Positions 49,604 through 60,927 are shown, counted from the first letter of the stretch. The stretch is DNA of 64,000 bases from Geomonas propionica (GCF_016458235.1 NZ_JAEMHK010000003.1:124001-188000); one strand, 5' to 3'. Program-made: numbers and translations. The notes: a model not told the origin generated them from the sequence alone.

Positions 49604-50382
49604 GCGATCAGCCCTGCCAGCGGGGACGAAGCGGAGGCGTACAGCTTCCTCGGGATGCGCCCGGCGCGGTAAGCGAGCCTCCCTGCGCGGACCGCGAGGT
49701 TCATCGCCTCGGCCATGGCGACCGGATCCTGGGCCCCCGCGATGGCGGTGTTCATGAGCACGCCGTCGCAGCCAAGCTCCATGGCGATGGCCGCGTCGGA
49801 GGCGGTGCCGACCCCGGCGTCGACGATCACGGGTACCTTGATCGTCTCCAGGATGATCTGGATGTTGTACGGGTTCCGGATGCCCAGCCCCGAGCCGATG
49901 GGCGCTCCAAGCGGCATCACCGCCGCGCACCCCATATCCTCGAGCCTCTTGCAGATGATGGGGTCGTCGCTGGTGTAGGGGAGCACGGTGAACCCCTCCG
50001 CGATGAGCACCTTGGCCGCCTTCAAGAGCTCCTCGTTGTTCGGGAAGAGCGTCTTCTCGTCGCCGAGTACCTCGAGTTTCACGAAGTCGGAGAGCCCAGC
50101 CTCGCGGGCCAGCCGGCAGGTGCGGATGGCGTCGTCGGCGGTGTAGCAGCCGGCGGTGTTGGGGAGCAGGGTGTATTTCTTCTGGTCGATGTGGTCTAAG
50201 AGGGATTCCTTGCTCCGGTCCGAGATGTTCACCCTTCTCACCGCGACCGTGATGATCTGGGCGCCGGAAACCTCAATGGCGCGCACCATCTGCTGGAAAT
50301 CGGCGTACTTGCCGGTCCCCACCATGAGGCGGGAGTCGAATTCGCGTCCTGCGATGACGAGCTTGTCGTTTGTTGATGGCAT
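49600..50382 (-). CDS. thiG: Thiazole synthase
   Basis: 260 residues from ATG 50382 (GTG 50385 is an alternative; TGGAG lies upstream). ThiG barrel with [33 protein letters not shown], the Schiff-base lysine in FVKLEVLGD, and [10 protein letters not shown]. It builds the thiazole phosphate from deoxyxylulose phosphate, dehydroglycine and ThiS thiocarboxylate. The stop overlaps thiE, and thiS lies 102 bp upstream. Confidence 0.95.
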   Translation of the reverse strand: MPSTNDKLVIAGREFDSRLMVGTGKYADFQQMVRAIEVSGAQIITVAVRRVNISDRSKESLLDHIDQKKYTLLPNTAGCYTADDAIRTCRLAREAGLSDFVKLEVLGDEKTLFPNNEELLKAAKVLIAEGFTVLPYTSDDPIICKRLEDMGCAAVMPLGAPIGSGLGIRNPYNIQIILETIKVPVIVDAGVGTASDAAIAMELGCDGVLMNTAIAGAQDPVAMAEAMNLAVRAGRLAYRAGRIPRKLYASASSPLAGLIA

Positions 50383-50487
50383 CACTATTCTCCAATCGGT
50401 GGCGTCTTGTCAGATGGTCGGCTCAGGCCCTGCCGGCGCGGGACCGGAAGGCGAGCGGGATACGTGCGGGCGGGGTGCCGCGCCAGG

Positions 50488-50697
50488 CTAGCCGCGGAGG
50501 GCGCCCCCTCCCACGAAATGGACGATCTCCAGGGCGTCGCCTTCCTTGAGCAGGGTGGTCTCGTACTGCGCCTTGGGGAGGATGTCCAGGTTCAGCTCCA
50601 CCGCGACGCGGCGCGGGTCGATGCCGAGGGAAACTAGGTACTGCTGAACCGTGAGGGGATCGATCGATACGGCTTCGCCGTTGGTGGTGATGTTCAC
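50488..50697 (-). CDS. thiS: Sulfur carrier protein ThiS with C-terminal extension
   Basis: 69 residues, ubiquitin-like: VNITTNGEAV, TVQQYLVSLGIDPRRVAVELN and GDALEIVHFVGGG. It carries sulfur as a C-terminal thiocarboxylate for ThiG. Oddly the diglycine is not terminal: four residues, ALRG, follow GGG and would have to be removed before adenylation, or the final Gly would be used. GTG 50697 follows CCGGAG. First gene of thiS-thiG-thiE. No thiF, thiH or TPP riboswitch is seen here. Confidence 0.88.
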   Translation of the reverse strand: MNITTNGEAVSIDPLTVQQYLVSLGIDPRRVAVELNLDILPKAQYETTLLKEGDALEIVHFVGGGALRG

Positions 50698-50767
50698 TGC
50701 GGCTCCGGTACTGCGTGACGTTGGGGCTGGCTTTCGCCGCGGCGCGAGCCGGGCGTAACCCGACCGT

Positions 50768-50796
50768 AAACTAACAATACGGCCCCCTGCTGTCAA
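50768..50796 (-). promoter_or_regulatory. Promoter of thiSGE
   Basis: On the minus strand, TTGACA (50791-50796), 17-bp spacer and TAGTTT (50768-50773), about 70 bp before thiS. The conserved TPP-riboswitch sequences are not present in the leader. Confidence 0.55.
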
Positions 50797-50880
50797 TCGT
50801 TTTCTTCCGCGCAGTTGCGCCCAGTACGAGGCGCCGGGAGGGGGCGGGTGAAGGGGAAATGCCCCATTGTATACGGCTTT

Positions 50881-52506
<1,626 letters not shown>

Positions 52507-52832
52507 GGTGGCTCTCCGCCGATTTGCCGGCGCCGATGCCCGGGCGCCAGACCGTCAAGATCGCATCGCTGCGAACGTCTTGTTGCTTGACATTTCTAGA
52601 ACATAATTCTATATTTTGCGTGTATGACACTATCCGGAGCCGCATCCTGCCGACTTTACCAGTGGAAGCTGTTTTACCGCTCCTGCCGGACGGCGGTTTC
52701 CGGGCCGCAACAGTAGGGCGAGTTTAAACACATTAAAAGCGTTTATCAAGCGATTAATTTTCTTGACACGGCTTATCAAATGGCCTAGTTAATATTGTTT
52801 GAAATTTTTCCTGATATTTATAGGTGCAGCCA
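52507..52832. other. Divergent regulatory region before the iclR-type gene
   Basis: 326 bp without a gene, unusually AT-rich towards the right. It holds two plus-strand promoters: TTGACA-17-TATATT (52587-52615), whose spacer contains the palindrome TTCTAGAA, and TTGACA-17-TAGTTA (52763-52791). TTATCAAG and TTATCAAA (52743-52750 and 52773-52780) are possible half-sites for the regulator itself. Confidence 0.55.
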
Positions 52833-53615
52833 ATGGCGAAAAAAGAGAAATCTGAGTACATCATTCAGGCCGTCTCCCACGCACTCGACCTCCTGGAGCA
52901 ATTCCACGACGAGGTGGACGAACTGGGCGTGACCGAGCTGAGCAAGAGGCTGAAGCTTCACAAGAACAACGTTTTCCGTCTCCTGGCTACCCTGGAGTCG
53001 CGGAACTACATAGAGCAGAACAAGGTAACGGAAAACTACCGCCTGGGGCTCAAGACCCTGGAGCTGGGGCAGACCTTCATCAAGCAGATGGGTCTTTTGC
53101 GCCAGTCCCGCCCGGTGCTCGAGGCACTGGTCAAGGAGTGCAACGAGACCACCTACGTCGCCATCCTCAAGGAATTCCACATCGTCTACCTGGACGTGGT
53201 GGAGACCGACCTGACCGTGAGGGTCGTGCCCCGCGTCGGCGCCCGCCTGCCGGCCTACTGCACCGCCGCCGGCAAGGTTCAGATCGCCTACATGACCGAC
53301 GAGGAGCTCGAGAACTACCTCCCCACCAAGGAGATGAAGCGCTACACCCAGAAGACGGTCACCGACCGGGAGGAGCTCAAGAAGCACCTCAAGGTGATCG
53401 CCGAGCAGGGTTACGCCATCGACGACGAGGAGATGGATGTCGGTGTCAAGTGCGTCGGCGCGCCGATCCGCGACTACACCCGCCGCATCATCGGCGCGGT
53501 GAGCATCTCCGGCCCCTCGATGCGCTTCACCGACGAGCGGCTCGAAAAGGAGCTGATCCCGCTGGTGATCCGCTCCGGCGAAGAGATCTCGCACAAGCTG
53601 GGCTACCACAAGTAG
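52833..53615 (+). CDS. IclR-family transcriptional regulator
   Basis: 260 residues. N-terminal winged helix (about 15-75: GVTELSKRLKLHKNNVFRLLATLESRNYIEQ) and C-terminal IclR effector domain with VVPRVGARLPAYCTAAGKV, AIDDEEMDVGVKCVGAPIRDY and GAVSISGPSMRF. Such proteins bind small carboxylates or aromatics. The target is unknown; nothing nearby looks like a dedicated catabolic operon, so it may act on itself and at a distance. ATG 52833, with AGGTG upstream, is preferred to an ATG-like codon three residues earlier. Confidence 0.9.
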   Translation: MAKKEKSEYIIQAVSHALDLLEQFHDEVDELGVTELSKRLKLHKNNVFRLLATLESRNYIEQNKVTENYRLGLKTLELGQTFIKQMGLLRQSRPVLEALVKECNETTYVAILKEFHIVYLDVVETDLTVRVVPRVGARLPAYCTAAGKVQIAYMTDEELENYLPTKEMKRYTQKTVTDREELKKHLKVIAEQGYAIDDEEMDVGVKCVGAPIRDYTRRIIGAVSISGPSMRFTDERLEKELIPLVIRSGEEISHKLGYHK

Positions 53616-53654
53616 ACAGGTCAAGACTAAGACAAAGGTTAAGATTGAAATAAA

Positions 53655-53685
53655 AAGAAGGCCCCGCTTCCCGCGGGGCCTTCTT
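53655..53685. terminator. Bidirectional intrinsic terminator
   Basis: Stem AAGAAGGCCCCGC / GCGGGGCCTTCTT around TTCCC, between the iclR-type gene (+) and coaE (-). Confidence 0.85.
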
Positions 53686-53726
53686 CATTCATGCTCCCTT
53701 CTTTCCCCGGGGGCGCCGCCCATTGC

Positions 53727-54341
53727 TCACTCCCGCTCCGGTTCCCGGTCCGCTATCTCCTCGCGCCACAGCTTTAACACCTGCGCTTCCAGTTCCTCCT
53801 TGCTGCCCCGGTTGTCGATGACGACCTTGCCCAGCTTCTTCTTTTCCTCCATGGGCATCTGCGAAGCGATGCGCGACAGCGCCGCCTCCCGAGAGAGTCC
53901 GTCGCGCGCCATCAGTCGCTGGAGCTGGGTCTCCCGGTCCAGGTAGACCACCCAGACCTCGTGCACGCGCGACGTGATCCCGGCCTCGAATAGCAGGGGG
54001 GCGACGTAGAAGGCAGTGCTGGTCCCGGCTGCCCTGAGCCGCTCCAGTTTCTCCTCAGCCCTTTGCTTGATGGCGGGATGGGTGATCCCCTCCAGGGTGC
54101 GTCTGGCTGCCGGGTCGGCGAAGACGATCTCCCCGAGCGCGGCGCGGTTCAGGGTGCCATCGGGGTTCACTATCTTGTCGCCGAAGCTCGCCACGATCTG
54201 CGCCAGGGCCTCCTCGCCCGGCTGCACCACCTCACGCGCCAACTGGTCGGCGTCGATCACCGCCGCTCCCAGCCGCTCTAACAGGTGCGCGGCGCTGGTC
54301 TTGCCCGAGGCGATCCCCCCGGTGAGTCCTATGATGCGCAT
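53727..54341 (-). CDS. coaE: Dephospho-CoA kinase
   Basis: 204 residues. P-loop GLTGGIASGKTS at the N terminus, DADQLAREVV, THPAIKQR and PLLFEAG are CoaE signatures. It phosphorylates dephospho-CoA in the last step of CoA synthesis. The C terminus is slightly extended with charged residues. It lies 16 bp downstream of the FapA-type gene on the same strand. Confidence 0.95.
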   Translation of the reverse strand: MRIIGLTGGIASGKTSAAHLLERLGAAVIDADQLAREVVQPGEEALAQIVASFGDKIVNPDGTLNRAALGEIVFADPAARRTLEGITHPAIKQRAEEKLERLRAAGTSTAFYVAPLLFEAGITSRVHEVWVVYLDRETQLQRLMARDGLSREAALSRIASQMPMEEKKKLGKVVIDNRGSKEELEAQVLKLWREEIADREPERE

Positions 54342-54357
54342 GCCGCTCCTTTTCCTT

Positions 54358-56055
54358 TCAAAATGCGATCCCCTCCTCTCCCAGGGTAAAGGTCGGGTTG
54401 GTCAGATCCTCCTCGACGAGGAGGGTGCTGGAGCCGATCCTGATCTGCGCCCCCAGGAAGGCGTCACGCTCCACCTCGACCCGGGCCTGGGCGTTGATCT
54501 CCATCCTTTTCTGCAGCCTTTTCTTCTCCCCGGTGAGCTCGGCCAGTTCCCCTTGGCACTTGGTGTAGATGCGCTGCTTCAGGTTGAAGAGCCCCTCTTC
54601 CATGCTGCCGGGGTTTTCCTTGACGTAGGCCAGGGTCTTGGTCAATTCATCCAGCTGGCGCTGTTTCTCGGCCAGGTTCTCCTGCACCATCTCCAGCTTG
54701 CGGTTCAAAGCCGGATCGACGCCGACCTCGATGACGGTGGGGACCCCGGCGTGGGAGCCGATCACCACGGCGTGCACGAGGGTCGCGGCGCGACAAAGCC
54801 CGCCGATGATGTGCCCCTTGCGTCCCCCTTTCTCGCCGACCAGGATGCTCCCGCCTGAGGTGAGATCGCTCTGCATGGCCAGCTCCCGGATCACGATGTC
54901 CCCGCCAGCGCTGATGGCGGCGTTTTCCGCGAACTGCACCGTCACCGTACCGCCCGCTTCCAGTTGAGCCATCTCCTGGCGGCTCAACATCTTGCCCGGC
55001 TGGGCCGCCTTGCCGTGGCCGATCACGCCCCCCTGGATCACGATGTTTCCTCCCGCCTTGACCCGCGCGGCTTCCACGAGCCCCCCCACCGTGATGTCCT
55101 CGGTGGCGGTGACCTCCATCCCCTCGCTGACATCGCCTGAAATCTCGAGCGATCCCTTGAAGTGGAAGTTGCCGGTGGAGAGGTCGACCCGCTTCAGCTT
55201 GAAGATCGGATCCACCATGACCCCGCGCGGTACGATCACGGGGTAGCCGGAGATGGCGGCCACCAGCATATCGCAGTCCTTGAGGTCGCAGGCGATGCCG
55301 GTCAGGTTGTCCGCGAAGGGGATGTCGATCCCGTCGCTGGTGGGAAGCTCCACCCCCAGCAGGTTCGTGCCGGGGATCCCGGTGGTTGGCGCGGTGCGGC
55401 GCATGAGGGGATCGCCCAGGCTCACGCTCACGATGTCGCCCAGGTTGCGATAGTCAGCCATGTCGTCATCGGAGAGCTGCGGCGCTTGGGTCGCCATCTC
55501 CGGGACCAAGCTGATGAACTGACTGTCCTCCCCCGGAATGGGCGGGGTCCCCTGGGCAATGACCACCTTGGCGGCCTCGCCTGCGGCGACCGCCGCGTCG
55601 ATTTCGTCATAAAGGATGCCGCAGACTACCCCGGCCCGGGACAGCTCCTGTTCCACCTCTTCCCGGGTGATCCGGCGCCCGCCGCAGGCTGGCTGGATGC
55701 TCATGGTGGCGCTCATCATGTCGTCGGAGAGCTGCACGGTCAGGGTCGCGTCACGCCGTTCACCGATTTGCAGGGTGAACGCTACCGGGGAGACGGCGCA
55801 GCGCGCCAGCAGCTGCTCCAGCGCGTCCTGTGACACGAAGAACTCCCGGTAATCCGACGCCTCGATCGCCTCGCGCAGCTGCCCGACATTCAGGGCGCGC
55901 CGCTGGGTGACCGGGGTGTACTGCGCCTGCAGGGACTTCTGGTCCGGGCTCAATTGCAGCTTCAAGCCGGTGCCGTCGAGCATGTCGGTCTCCATGACCC
56001 CCTCCGGTGACGCCCACGGGGCCTTCATGGGCGCTTCCAGATTAAGTATCGGCAT
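54358..56055 (-). CDS. FapA (DUF342) family protein
   Basis: About 565 residues. The N-terminal part has AALxxAIExxDYREFFV-like helices (GQLREAIEASDYREFFV). The central FapA beta-helix includes VDPIFKLKRVDLSTGNFHFKGSLEISGDV, VEAARVKAGGNIVIQGGVIG, SAGGDIVIRELAMQSDLTSGGSILV. The C-terminal coiled coil (about 455-510) precedes a short beta end. Members are cytoplasmic and linked to flagellar or polymer assembly; the role is unsettled. ATG 56055 is taken as start; TTG 56064 is an alternative and neither has a strong ribosome site. Confidence 0.83.
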   Translation of the reverse strand: MPILNLEAPMKAPWASPEGVMETDMLDGTGLKLQLSPDQKSLQAQYTPVTQRRALNVGQLREAIEASDYREFFVSQDALEQLLARCAVSPVAFTLQIGERRDATLTVQLSDDMMSATMSIQPACGGRRITREEVEQELSRAGVVCGILYDEIDAAVAAGEAAKVVIAQGTPPIPGEDSQFISLVPEMATQAPQLSDDDMADYRNLGDIVSVSLGDPLMRRTAPTTGIPGTNLLGVELPTSDGIDIPFADNLTGIACDLKDCDMLVAAISGYPVIVPRGVMVDPIFKLKRVDLSTGNFHFKGSLEISGDVSEGMEVTATEDITVGGLVEAARVKAGGNIVIQGGVIGHGKAAQPGKMLSRQEMAQLEAGGTVTVQFAENAAISAGGDIVIRELAMQSDLTSGGSILVGEKGGRKGHIIGGLCRAATLVHAVVIGSHAGVPTVIEVGVDPALNRKLEMVQENLAEKQRQLDELTKTLAYVKENPGSMEEGLFNLKQRIYTKCQGELAELTGEKKRLQKRMEINAQARVEVERDAFLGAQIRIGSSTLLVEEDLTNPTFTLGEEGIAF

Positions 56056-56359
56056 CTCCAGCAAAAAGTTGAATTCTTTAAGGGGGCGCGTCGCGCCGTG
56101 CTGGGGGCGATGTTAGGGCCTATCGCGGACAAAAACAACCATTAATTGAAGCTATGGAGAAGGGCGCCCGCCGTCGTGATCGCCGCTCGTCGTATACGGC
56201 GTACCCCAGCGATAATCCGCATGATTTTTCGCTTGATTAGAGCCGAGTGATGTGGTAAAAACTGGATACTGTATACAATGTACACCGAACAATTTACTTA
56301 ATAAATGTAAATATTTAGCCGATAATCCGGCCAATTTTACAGCTATTTCGGAGGCCTAA
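56056..56359. other. Divergent upstream region of sfrB with repeated palindromes
   Basis: 304 bp with no gene. GCGATAATCCGC (56209-56220) recurs as CCGATAATCCGG (56319-56330). Palindromes CGTATACG (56191-56198) and TGTATACA (56270-56277) share GTATAC. A TACAAT box (56274-56279) overlaps the second palindrome. These are candidate operator sites for sfr expression; no regulator is encoded beside them. Confidence 0.45.
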
Positions 56360-58372
56360 GTGGCAGAGGTAGTTTTTTCCAGCTGGGGCAGAAACGTAGT
56401 TGATAACCGCAAGGGGGGCGAGAAGAAAGAGGTCTCCTTCAAGCTGCCCGCCACCTACGACGGAGAGCGGCCGCTTTCGGCTTTCATCGGCTGGGACGGC
56501 ATCATCTTGTACAACAAGGATGTCGACATCCCCGCCATGATCGCCGAGTACATGAAGCGGGTTCAGACCAAGTACGTTTGCGGCAAATGCACCCCCGGCA
56601 AGAAGGGGACCCGCGTCATCATGGATGCCCTCTCCGGGATCATGGAGGGGCGTGGCAAGGAAGAGGACCTGGACACCATCCTCGACGTCGGCAGCGTCCT
56701 GTCGCACTGCAAGTGCACCCTCTGCCCGAGTTCCTCGGTGCCGGTCATCGACGCGGTCACCCACTTCCGCGACGCCTTCGTGAATTACATCCGCGGCGCC
56801 AAGAGCCTCTCGTCGGAGTTCCGCTACATCGAGAAGTACACCGCCCCCTGCATGGACAAGTGCCCGGCCCACATCGATATCCCGACTTACATCGAGTCGG
56901 TGAAGGACTACCGTTTCGGCGACTCCCTGGCCACCATCCGTGAGTCGATGCCGCTGCCGTCGGTTTGCGGCCGCGTCTGCCCTCACCCGTGCGAAACCGC
57001 CTGCCGCAGAAAGAACGTGGACGAGCCGATCAACATCATGGTGCTTAAGCGCAGCGCCTCCGACTACGAGTGGCAGCACGGCCACCTCCCCCCGATGGCT
57101 CCCAAGGCGAAGCAGAGCAAAAAGGTCGCCGTGGTGGGTGCCGGCCCGGCAGGCCTCGCCGCCGCCTACTACCTGGCCCTGGAAGGTTACCCGGTCACCA
57201 TCTACGAGGCCCTCCCTCTTGGTGGCGGCATGGTCGCCGTGGGCATCCCTCCCTACCGCCAGCCGCGCCACCTGTTGCAGCGCGACATCGACATCATCGA
57301 GTCCCTCGGGGTCGAGATCAAATACAACACCAGGGTGGGCAAGGACGTCACCCTCGCCGAGCTGCGACAGAAGTTCGACTCCGTGCTCCTCGCTCCGGGC
57401 GCACACCGCTCCAAGCCGATGGGCGTCGAGGGTGAGGACAAGGGGTACAAGGGCTTCCTGACCGGCGGTATCGACTTTCTGAGAAACGTCTACCTGGGCC
57501 TTCCCACCGGTATGGGCAAGAAGGTCTTCGTGGTCGGCGGCGGCAACACCGCCATCGACTGCGTCAGGGTGGCGCTGCGGGAAGGGGCCGAAGAGAGCGT
57601 GCTCGTCTACCGCCGCTCCCGCACCGAGATGCCCGCGGACGTCTGGGAGGTCGACGGGGCGGACGAGGAAGGGGTACGCTTCGAGTTCCAGGTGCTCCCG
57701 ACCAAGGTCATCGCCAACGAGCAGAACGAGGTCACCGGGGTCGAGCTGATCAGGATGGCTCTCGGCGAGCCGGACGCCTCCGGGCGCCGCCGTCCGGAAC
57801 CGGTGCCGGGCTCCGAGTTCGTCATCGAGTGCGACACCATCATCCCGGCCATCGGCCAGGACGCCGATCTCTCCTTCATCCCGGCCGATGCGGGGATCGA
57901 CACCACCAAGTGGAGCACCATCGTCACCAAGTACGTGCCGCTCAAGGGACACGACGGCAAGGACCTGAAGGACGGCATGGGCAACATGCTCTCCAGGACC
58001 CTGATCACCGACTGCGACGGCGTCTTCGCCTCCGGCGACGCCGAGATCGGCCCGCTCACCGTGGTCGCCTGCGTCGGCAACGGTCACCGCGCCGCCAAGG
58101 TGATCCAGCGCTACCTGGAAGGGAAGGGGGTCAACCTCACCGACGACGAGCGGATGGAGGACATCCTCTCCTACTTCGGCGTCTACGACAAGAACGAGGA
58201 CGTGCAGTGGCTGGACAGCGCCTCGCGTGAGCACCAGAAAGAGGTGCACGGCAAGGAGAGGGCGAGCTTCAAGAACTACTGCGAGGTGGAACTGGGCTAC
58301 GCCAACAGCCAGGCGGTGCGGGAGGCCGAGAGGTGCCTGCGCTGCTACCGGGTCGCCATGGTGGCCGTCTAG
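56360..58372 (+). CDS. sfrB: NADPH-Fe(III) oxidoreductase beta subunit (SfrB-like)
   Basis: 670 residues. N-terminal NuoF-like iron-sulfur region (CGKCTPG at about residue 73 and CKCTLC at about 118), then a GltD-like module: two [4Fe-4S] sites (CMDKCPAHIDIPTY, CGRVCPHPCETACRRKNVDEP), the FAD motif VGAGPAGLAAAYYLALEGYPVTIYE (two-fold split here only by wording), the NADPH motif VGGGNTAIDCVRVALREGA and the C-terminal ASGDAEIGPLTVV. It takes electrons from NADPH and passes them to the SfrA subunit. In Geobacter the purified enzyme reduces soluble Fe(III) in vitro and is thought to keep the NADPH pool balanced. GTG 56360 follows TTCGGAGG. sfrA starts 55 bp later. Confidence 0.88.
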   Translation: MAEVVFSSWGRNVVDNRKGGEKKEVSFKLPATYDGERPLSAFIGWDGIILYNKDVDIPAMIAEYMKRVQTKYVCGKCTPGKKGTRVIMDALSGIMEGRGKEEDLDTILDVGSVLSHCKCTLCPSSSVPVIDAVTHFRDAFVNYIRGAKSLSSEFRYIEKYTAPCMDKCPAHIDIPTYIESVKDYRFGDSLATIRESMPLPSVCGRVCPHPCETACRRKNVDEPINIMVLKRSASDYEWQHGHLPPMAPKAKQSKKVAVVGAGPAGLAAAYYLALEGYPVTIYEALPLGGGMVAVGIPPYRQPRHLLQRDIDIIESLGVEIKYNTRVGKDVTLAELRQKFDSVLLAPGAHRSKPMGVEGEDKGYKGFLTGGIDFLRNVYLGLPTGMGKKVFVVGGGNTAIDCVRVALREGAEESVLVYRRSRTEMPADVWEVDGADEEGVRFEFQVLPTKVIANEQNEVTGVELIRMALGEPDASGRRRPEPVPGSEFVIECDTIIPAIGQDADLSFIPADAGIDTTKWSTIVTKYVPLKGHDGKDLKDGMGNMLSRTLITDCDGVFASGDAEIGPLTVVACVGNGHRAAKVIQRYLEGKGVNLTDDERMEDILSYFGVYDKNEDVQWLDSASREHQKEVHGKERASFKNYCEVELGYANSQAVREAERCLRCYRVAMVAV

Positions 58373-58427
58373 GGCCGCAGCACCCGGACCTATTGCAATT
58401 CATTACACCGAATACTGAGGTTTTTAT

Positions 58428-60899
58428 ATGGTCAGCTTAACCATTGATGGCAAAAGCGTGCAGGTCGAGAAAGGTACCACCATACTGGAGGCCGCAGCCA
58501 CGGTAGGGATCACGATCCCGACGCTGTGCTGGCTCAAGAAGGTCTCCCCCACCGGCGCCTGCCGCGTCTGTGCGGTAGAGGTGGCGGGTGTGGAGCGTAC
58601 CATGACCGCCTGCAACACGCCGGTCAAGGAGGGGATCGAAGTCACCACGGACACCCCGGCCCTCAGGGAAGCCCGCCGCAAGATCATGGAGCTCATGCTG
58701 GTGAACCACCCGCTGGACTGCCCGGTCTGCGACGCCGGCGGCGAGTGCGACCTGCAGGATTCCTGCTACGCGCTGAACGCCACCAAGCAGGACTACTCGG
58801 CGATCCTGGAGCGCAAGGCGATCCGCTACGACTGGCCGCTCATCGAAAGCGACCCCAACCGCTGCATCCTGTGCGAGAAGTGCGTCAAGGTGGACCACGA
58901 GATCGTCGGCTGCGACGCCATCGAGGTGGTCAACAAGGGCGAGGACGCCATCATCGACACGGTGGACGGCAAGCCCTTGAACTGCGAGTTCTGCGGCAAC
59001 TGCGTCGCGGCCTGCCCGACCGGCGCCCTGATTACCAAGCCCTTCAAGTTCAAGGGGCGTCCCTGGACCTTCAACCGCATCCCGAGCGTCTGCGCCTTCT
59101 GCGGCGCCGGCTGCCAGATCGACTACCACGCCAAGGACGGGCGTGTCGAGCGGGTCACCAGCGAAGACACCAGCTACAACAACGGCAACCTCTGCATAAA
59201 CGGCCGCTTCGGCTACCGCTACCTGCACTCCACGGAGAGGCTCGCCGATCCGCTGCTGCGCGGCGACTCCGGTGCCCTCGCCAAGACCGACTGGGATACG
59301 GCGCTCGGGACGGCGGCCGCGAAACTCAAGGAGATCGTGGCGCGTGACGGCGGCAAGGCCGTGGCGGGACTCGGCTCCCCGAGGCTTACCAACGAGGAGA
59401 GTTTCCTGTTCCGCAAGCTCTTCAGCGAGGGGCTCGGCAGCTCCAACCTCGATTCCGAGGCTGGCTTGGGCTTCGCCCAGGCGCAGGCGCAGATGCAGCG
59501 CCGCTTCGGCTTCACCGGCGCCAGCAAGCAACTCGACGCGCTCGACGAGGCCCAGGCGATCCTGGTCTTTGGCTGCGACCTGAACGCGGAGGCGACCGGC
59601 GCCGAGTACCGCGTCATCAAGGCGGCCACCAAGAAGGACGCCCGCCTGGTGCTGGTAAACATGCGCGACGTGAAACTCAGGAAGTTCTCCAACGCGCACC
59701 TGAAGCACCTCCCCGGCACCGAGCTCCAGGTCGTCTACGCCCTGATGAAGGGACTCGTCGAGGCGGGCGTGGCGCTGCCGGCCGGGTCCGAGAGCATCAA
59801 GGACGGGCTCGCTCAGCTCTCCATGGACGAACTCTGCCAGCAGGCCGGCGTCACCGTGGCCGCGGTGGAAAACGCGGTACGGCAACTCGCCGGCATGACC
59901 CGCGTAGCCATCGTCTTCGGCGCCGACCTGATCCGCAGCGCCGACGCCTCCGCCAAGATCGCGGCGCTCGCCGACCTCGCCGTCCTTACCGGCTCGGCCA
60001 GCGAGCAGGGGGGCGGCATCTTCCCGATCGACGCCAAGAACAACACCGTGGGCATGCTGGACATGGGGGTCACCCCCGGCGCCGACGGCAAGGACATCTG
60101 GGGCATCGTCGAGGGGATCGAGCAGGGGAGCATCAAGGCGCTTTACCTCCTGGGATGCGACCTGTCCGGCCTCCCGGACAATCAGCGCATCCGCAAGGCC
60201 CTCGGCAAGCTGGAACTGCTGGTGGTACAGGACGTCTTCCAGGGCGATTCCCTCGACTACGCCCACGTCGTGCTGCCGGCAGGCGCCGCCGCCGAGAAGA
60301 GCGGCTCCTTTACCTCGCTCGACAACCGGGTCCAGGCCATTTATAAAGCCGTGGACGCACCGGGGCAGGCCAAAGAGGACTGGGTCATCCTGGCCGATCT
60401 CTACGGCAGGCTGACCGGCAGCGTCCAGCGCATTACCCCGGCGGGCGTCATGGAAGAGATCAAGGTGTCCGCCAAGGGGTATCAGCCCTTCGACGGCTCC
60501 CGCAACGGCGTCATCAAGGGGGGGACTGCGGCGAGAAACGACGCCCCCCTGGCGCCGATCGCCAAGCCCGCGGCACCGGCCCGGCCGAAGTTCCAGCTCC
60601 TGGTCGGCCCGATCGGGTTCCACAACGGCACCTCCACCACCCGCTCGGACGCCAACCTCGACGTGGCACCGGCCGGTTTCGTCGAACTGCATCCCGCCGA
60701 CGCGACCGCCTTGGGCGTCGCCGAAGGGGCGAGCGTTAAGCTCTCCTCCGGCACCGGCGCCCTGACCGCTGCCGCGAGGATCAGCGACAAGCTGCAGCCC
60801 GGGCTGCTCTTCGCACCCGCGCACTTCCGCGATCTGAACGCCAACGCGCTCCTCAAGGGGAACTGCAACCTGGTCGAAGTGAAGGTTGAAAAAGCGTAA
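58428..60899 (+). CDS. sfrA: NADPH-Fe(III) oxidoreductase alpha subunit (SfrA-like)
   Basis: 823 residues of NuoG/formate-dehydrogenase architecture. [2Fe-2S] domain (CWLKKVSPTGACRVC ... ACNTPV), His-Cys cluster (HPLDCPVCDAGGECDLQDSC), two [4Fe-4S] ferredoxin motifs (CILCEKC, CEFCGNCVAACP), the Mo/W-bis-PGD N-terminal cluster CAFCGAGC and a long molybdopterin-oxidoreductase-like domain ending in an aspartate-decarboxylase-type barrel (PAGFVELHPADATALGVAEGA). Whether a molybdopterin is bound cannot be decided. It forms the heterodimer with SfrB. The length agrees with the large subunit of the Geobacter Fe(III) reductase. A strong terminator follows. Confidence 0.88.
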   Translation: MVSLTIDGKSVQVEKGTTILEAAATVGITIPTLCWLKKVSPTGACRVCAVEVAGVERTMTACNTPVKEGIEVTTDTPALREARRKIMELMLVNHPLDCPVCDAGGECDLQDSCYALNATKQDYSAILERKAIRYDWPLIESDPNRCILCEKCVKVDHEIVGCDAIEVVNKGEDAIIDTVDGKPLNCEFCGNCVAACPTGALITKPFKFKGRPWTFNRIPSVCAFCGAGCQIDYHAKDGRVERVTSEDTSYNNGNLCINGRFGYRYLHSTERLADPLLRGDSGALAKTDWDTALGTAAAKLKEIVARDGGKAVAGLGSPRLTNEESFLFRKLFSEGLGSSNLDSEAGLGFAQAQAQMQRRFGFTGASKQLDALDEAQAILVFGCDLNAEATGAEYRVIKAATKKDARLVLVNMRDVKLRKFSNAHLKHLPGTELQVVYALMKGLVEAGVALPAGSESIKDGLAQLSMDELCQQAGVTVAAVENAVRQLAGMTRVAIVFGADLIRSADASAKIAALADLAVLTGSASEQGGGIFPIDAKNNTVGMLDMGVTPGADGKDIWGIVEGIEQGSIKALYLLGCDLSGLPDNQRIRKALGKLELLVVQDVFQGDSLDYAHVVLPAGAAAEKSGSFTSLDNRVQAIYKAVDAPGQAKEDWVILADLYGRLTGSVQRITPAGVMEEIKVSAKGYQPFDGSRNGVIKGGTAARNDAPLAPIAKPAAPARPKFQLLVGPIGFHNGTSTTRSDANLDVAPAGFVELHPADATALGVAEGASVKLSSGTGALTAAARISDKLQPGLLFAPAHFRDLNANALLKGNCNLVEVKVEKA

Positions 60900-60927
60900 C
60901 CTCGCCGCGACGGCGTGACTGACAAAG

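Noticed and set aside
50698-50880. TPP riboswitch in front of thiS
   Set aside because: The conserved CUGAGA-type sequences of the THI element were not found in the leader.
58437-60824. 795-codon minus-strand frame opposite sfrA
   Set aside because: Antisense shadow; SfrA carries all expected cluster motifs on the plus strand.
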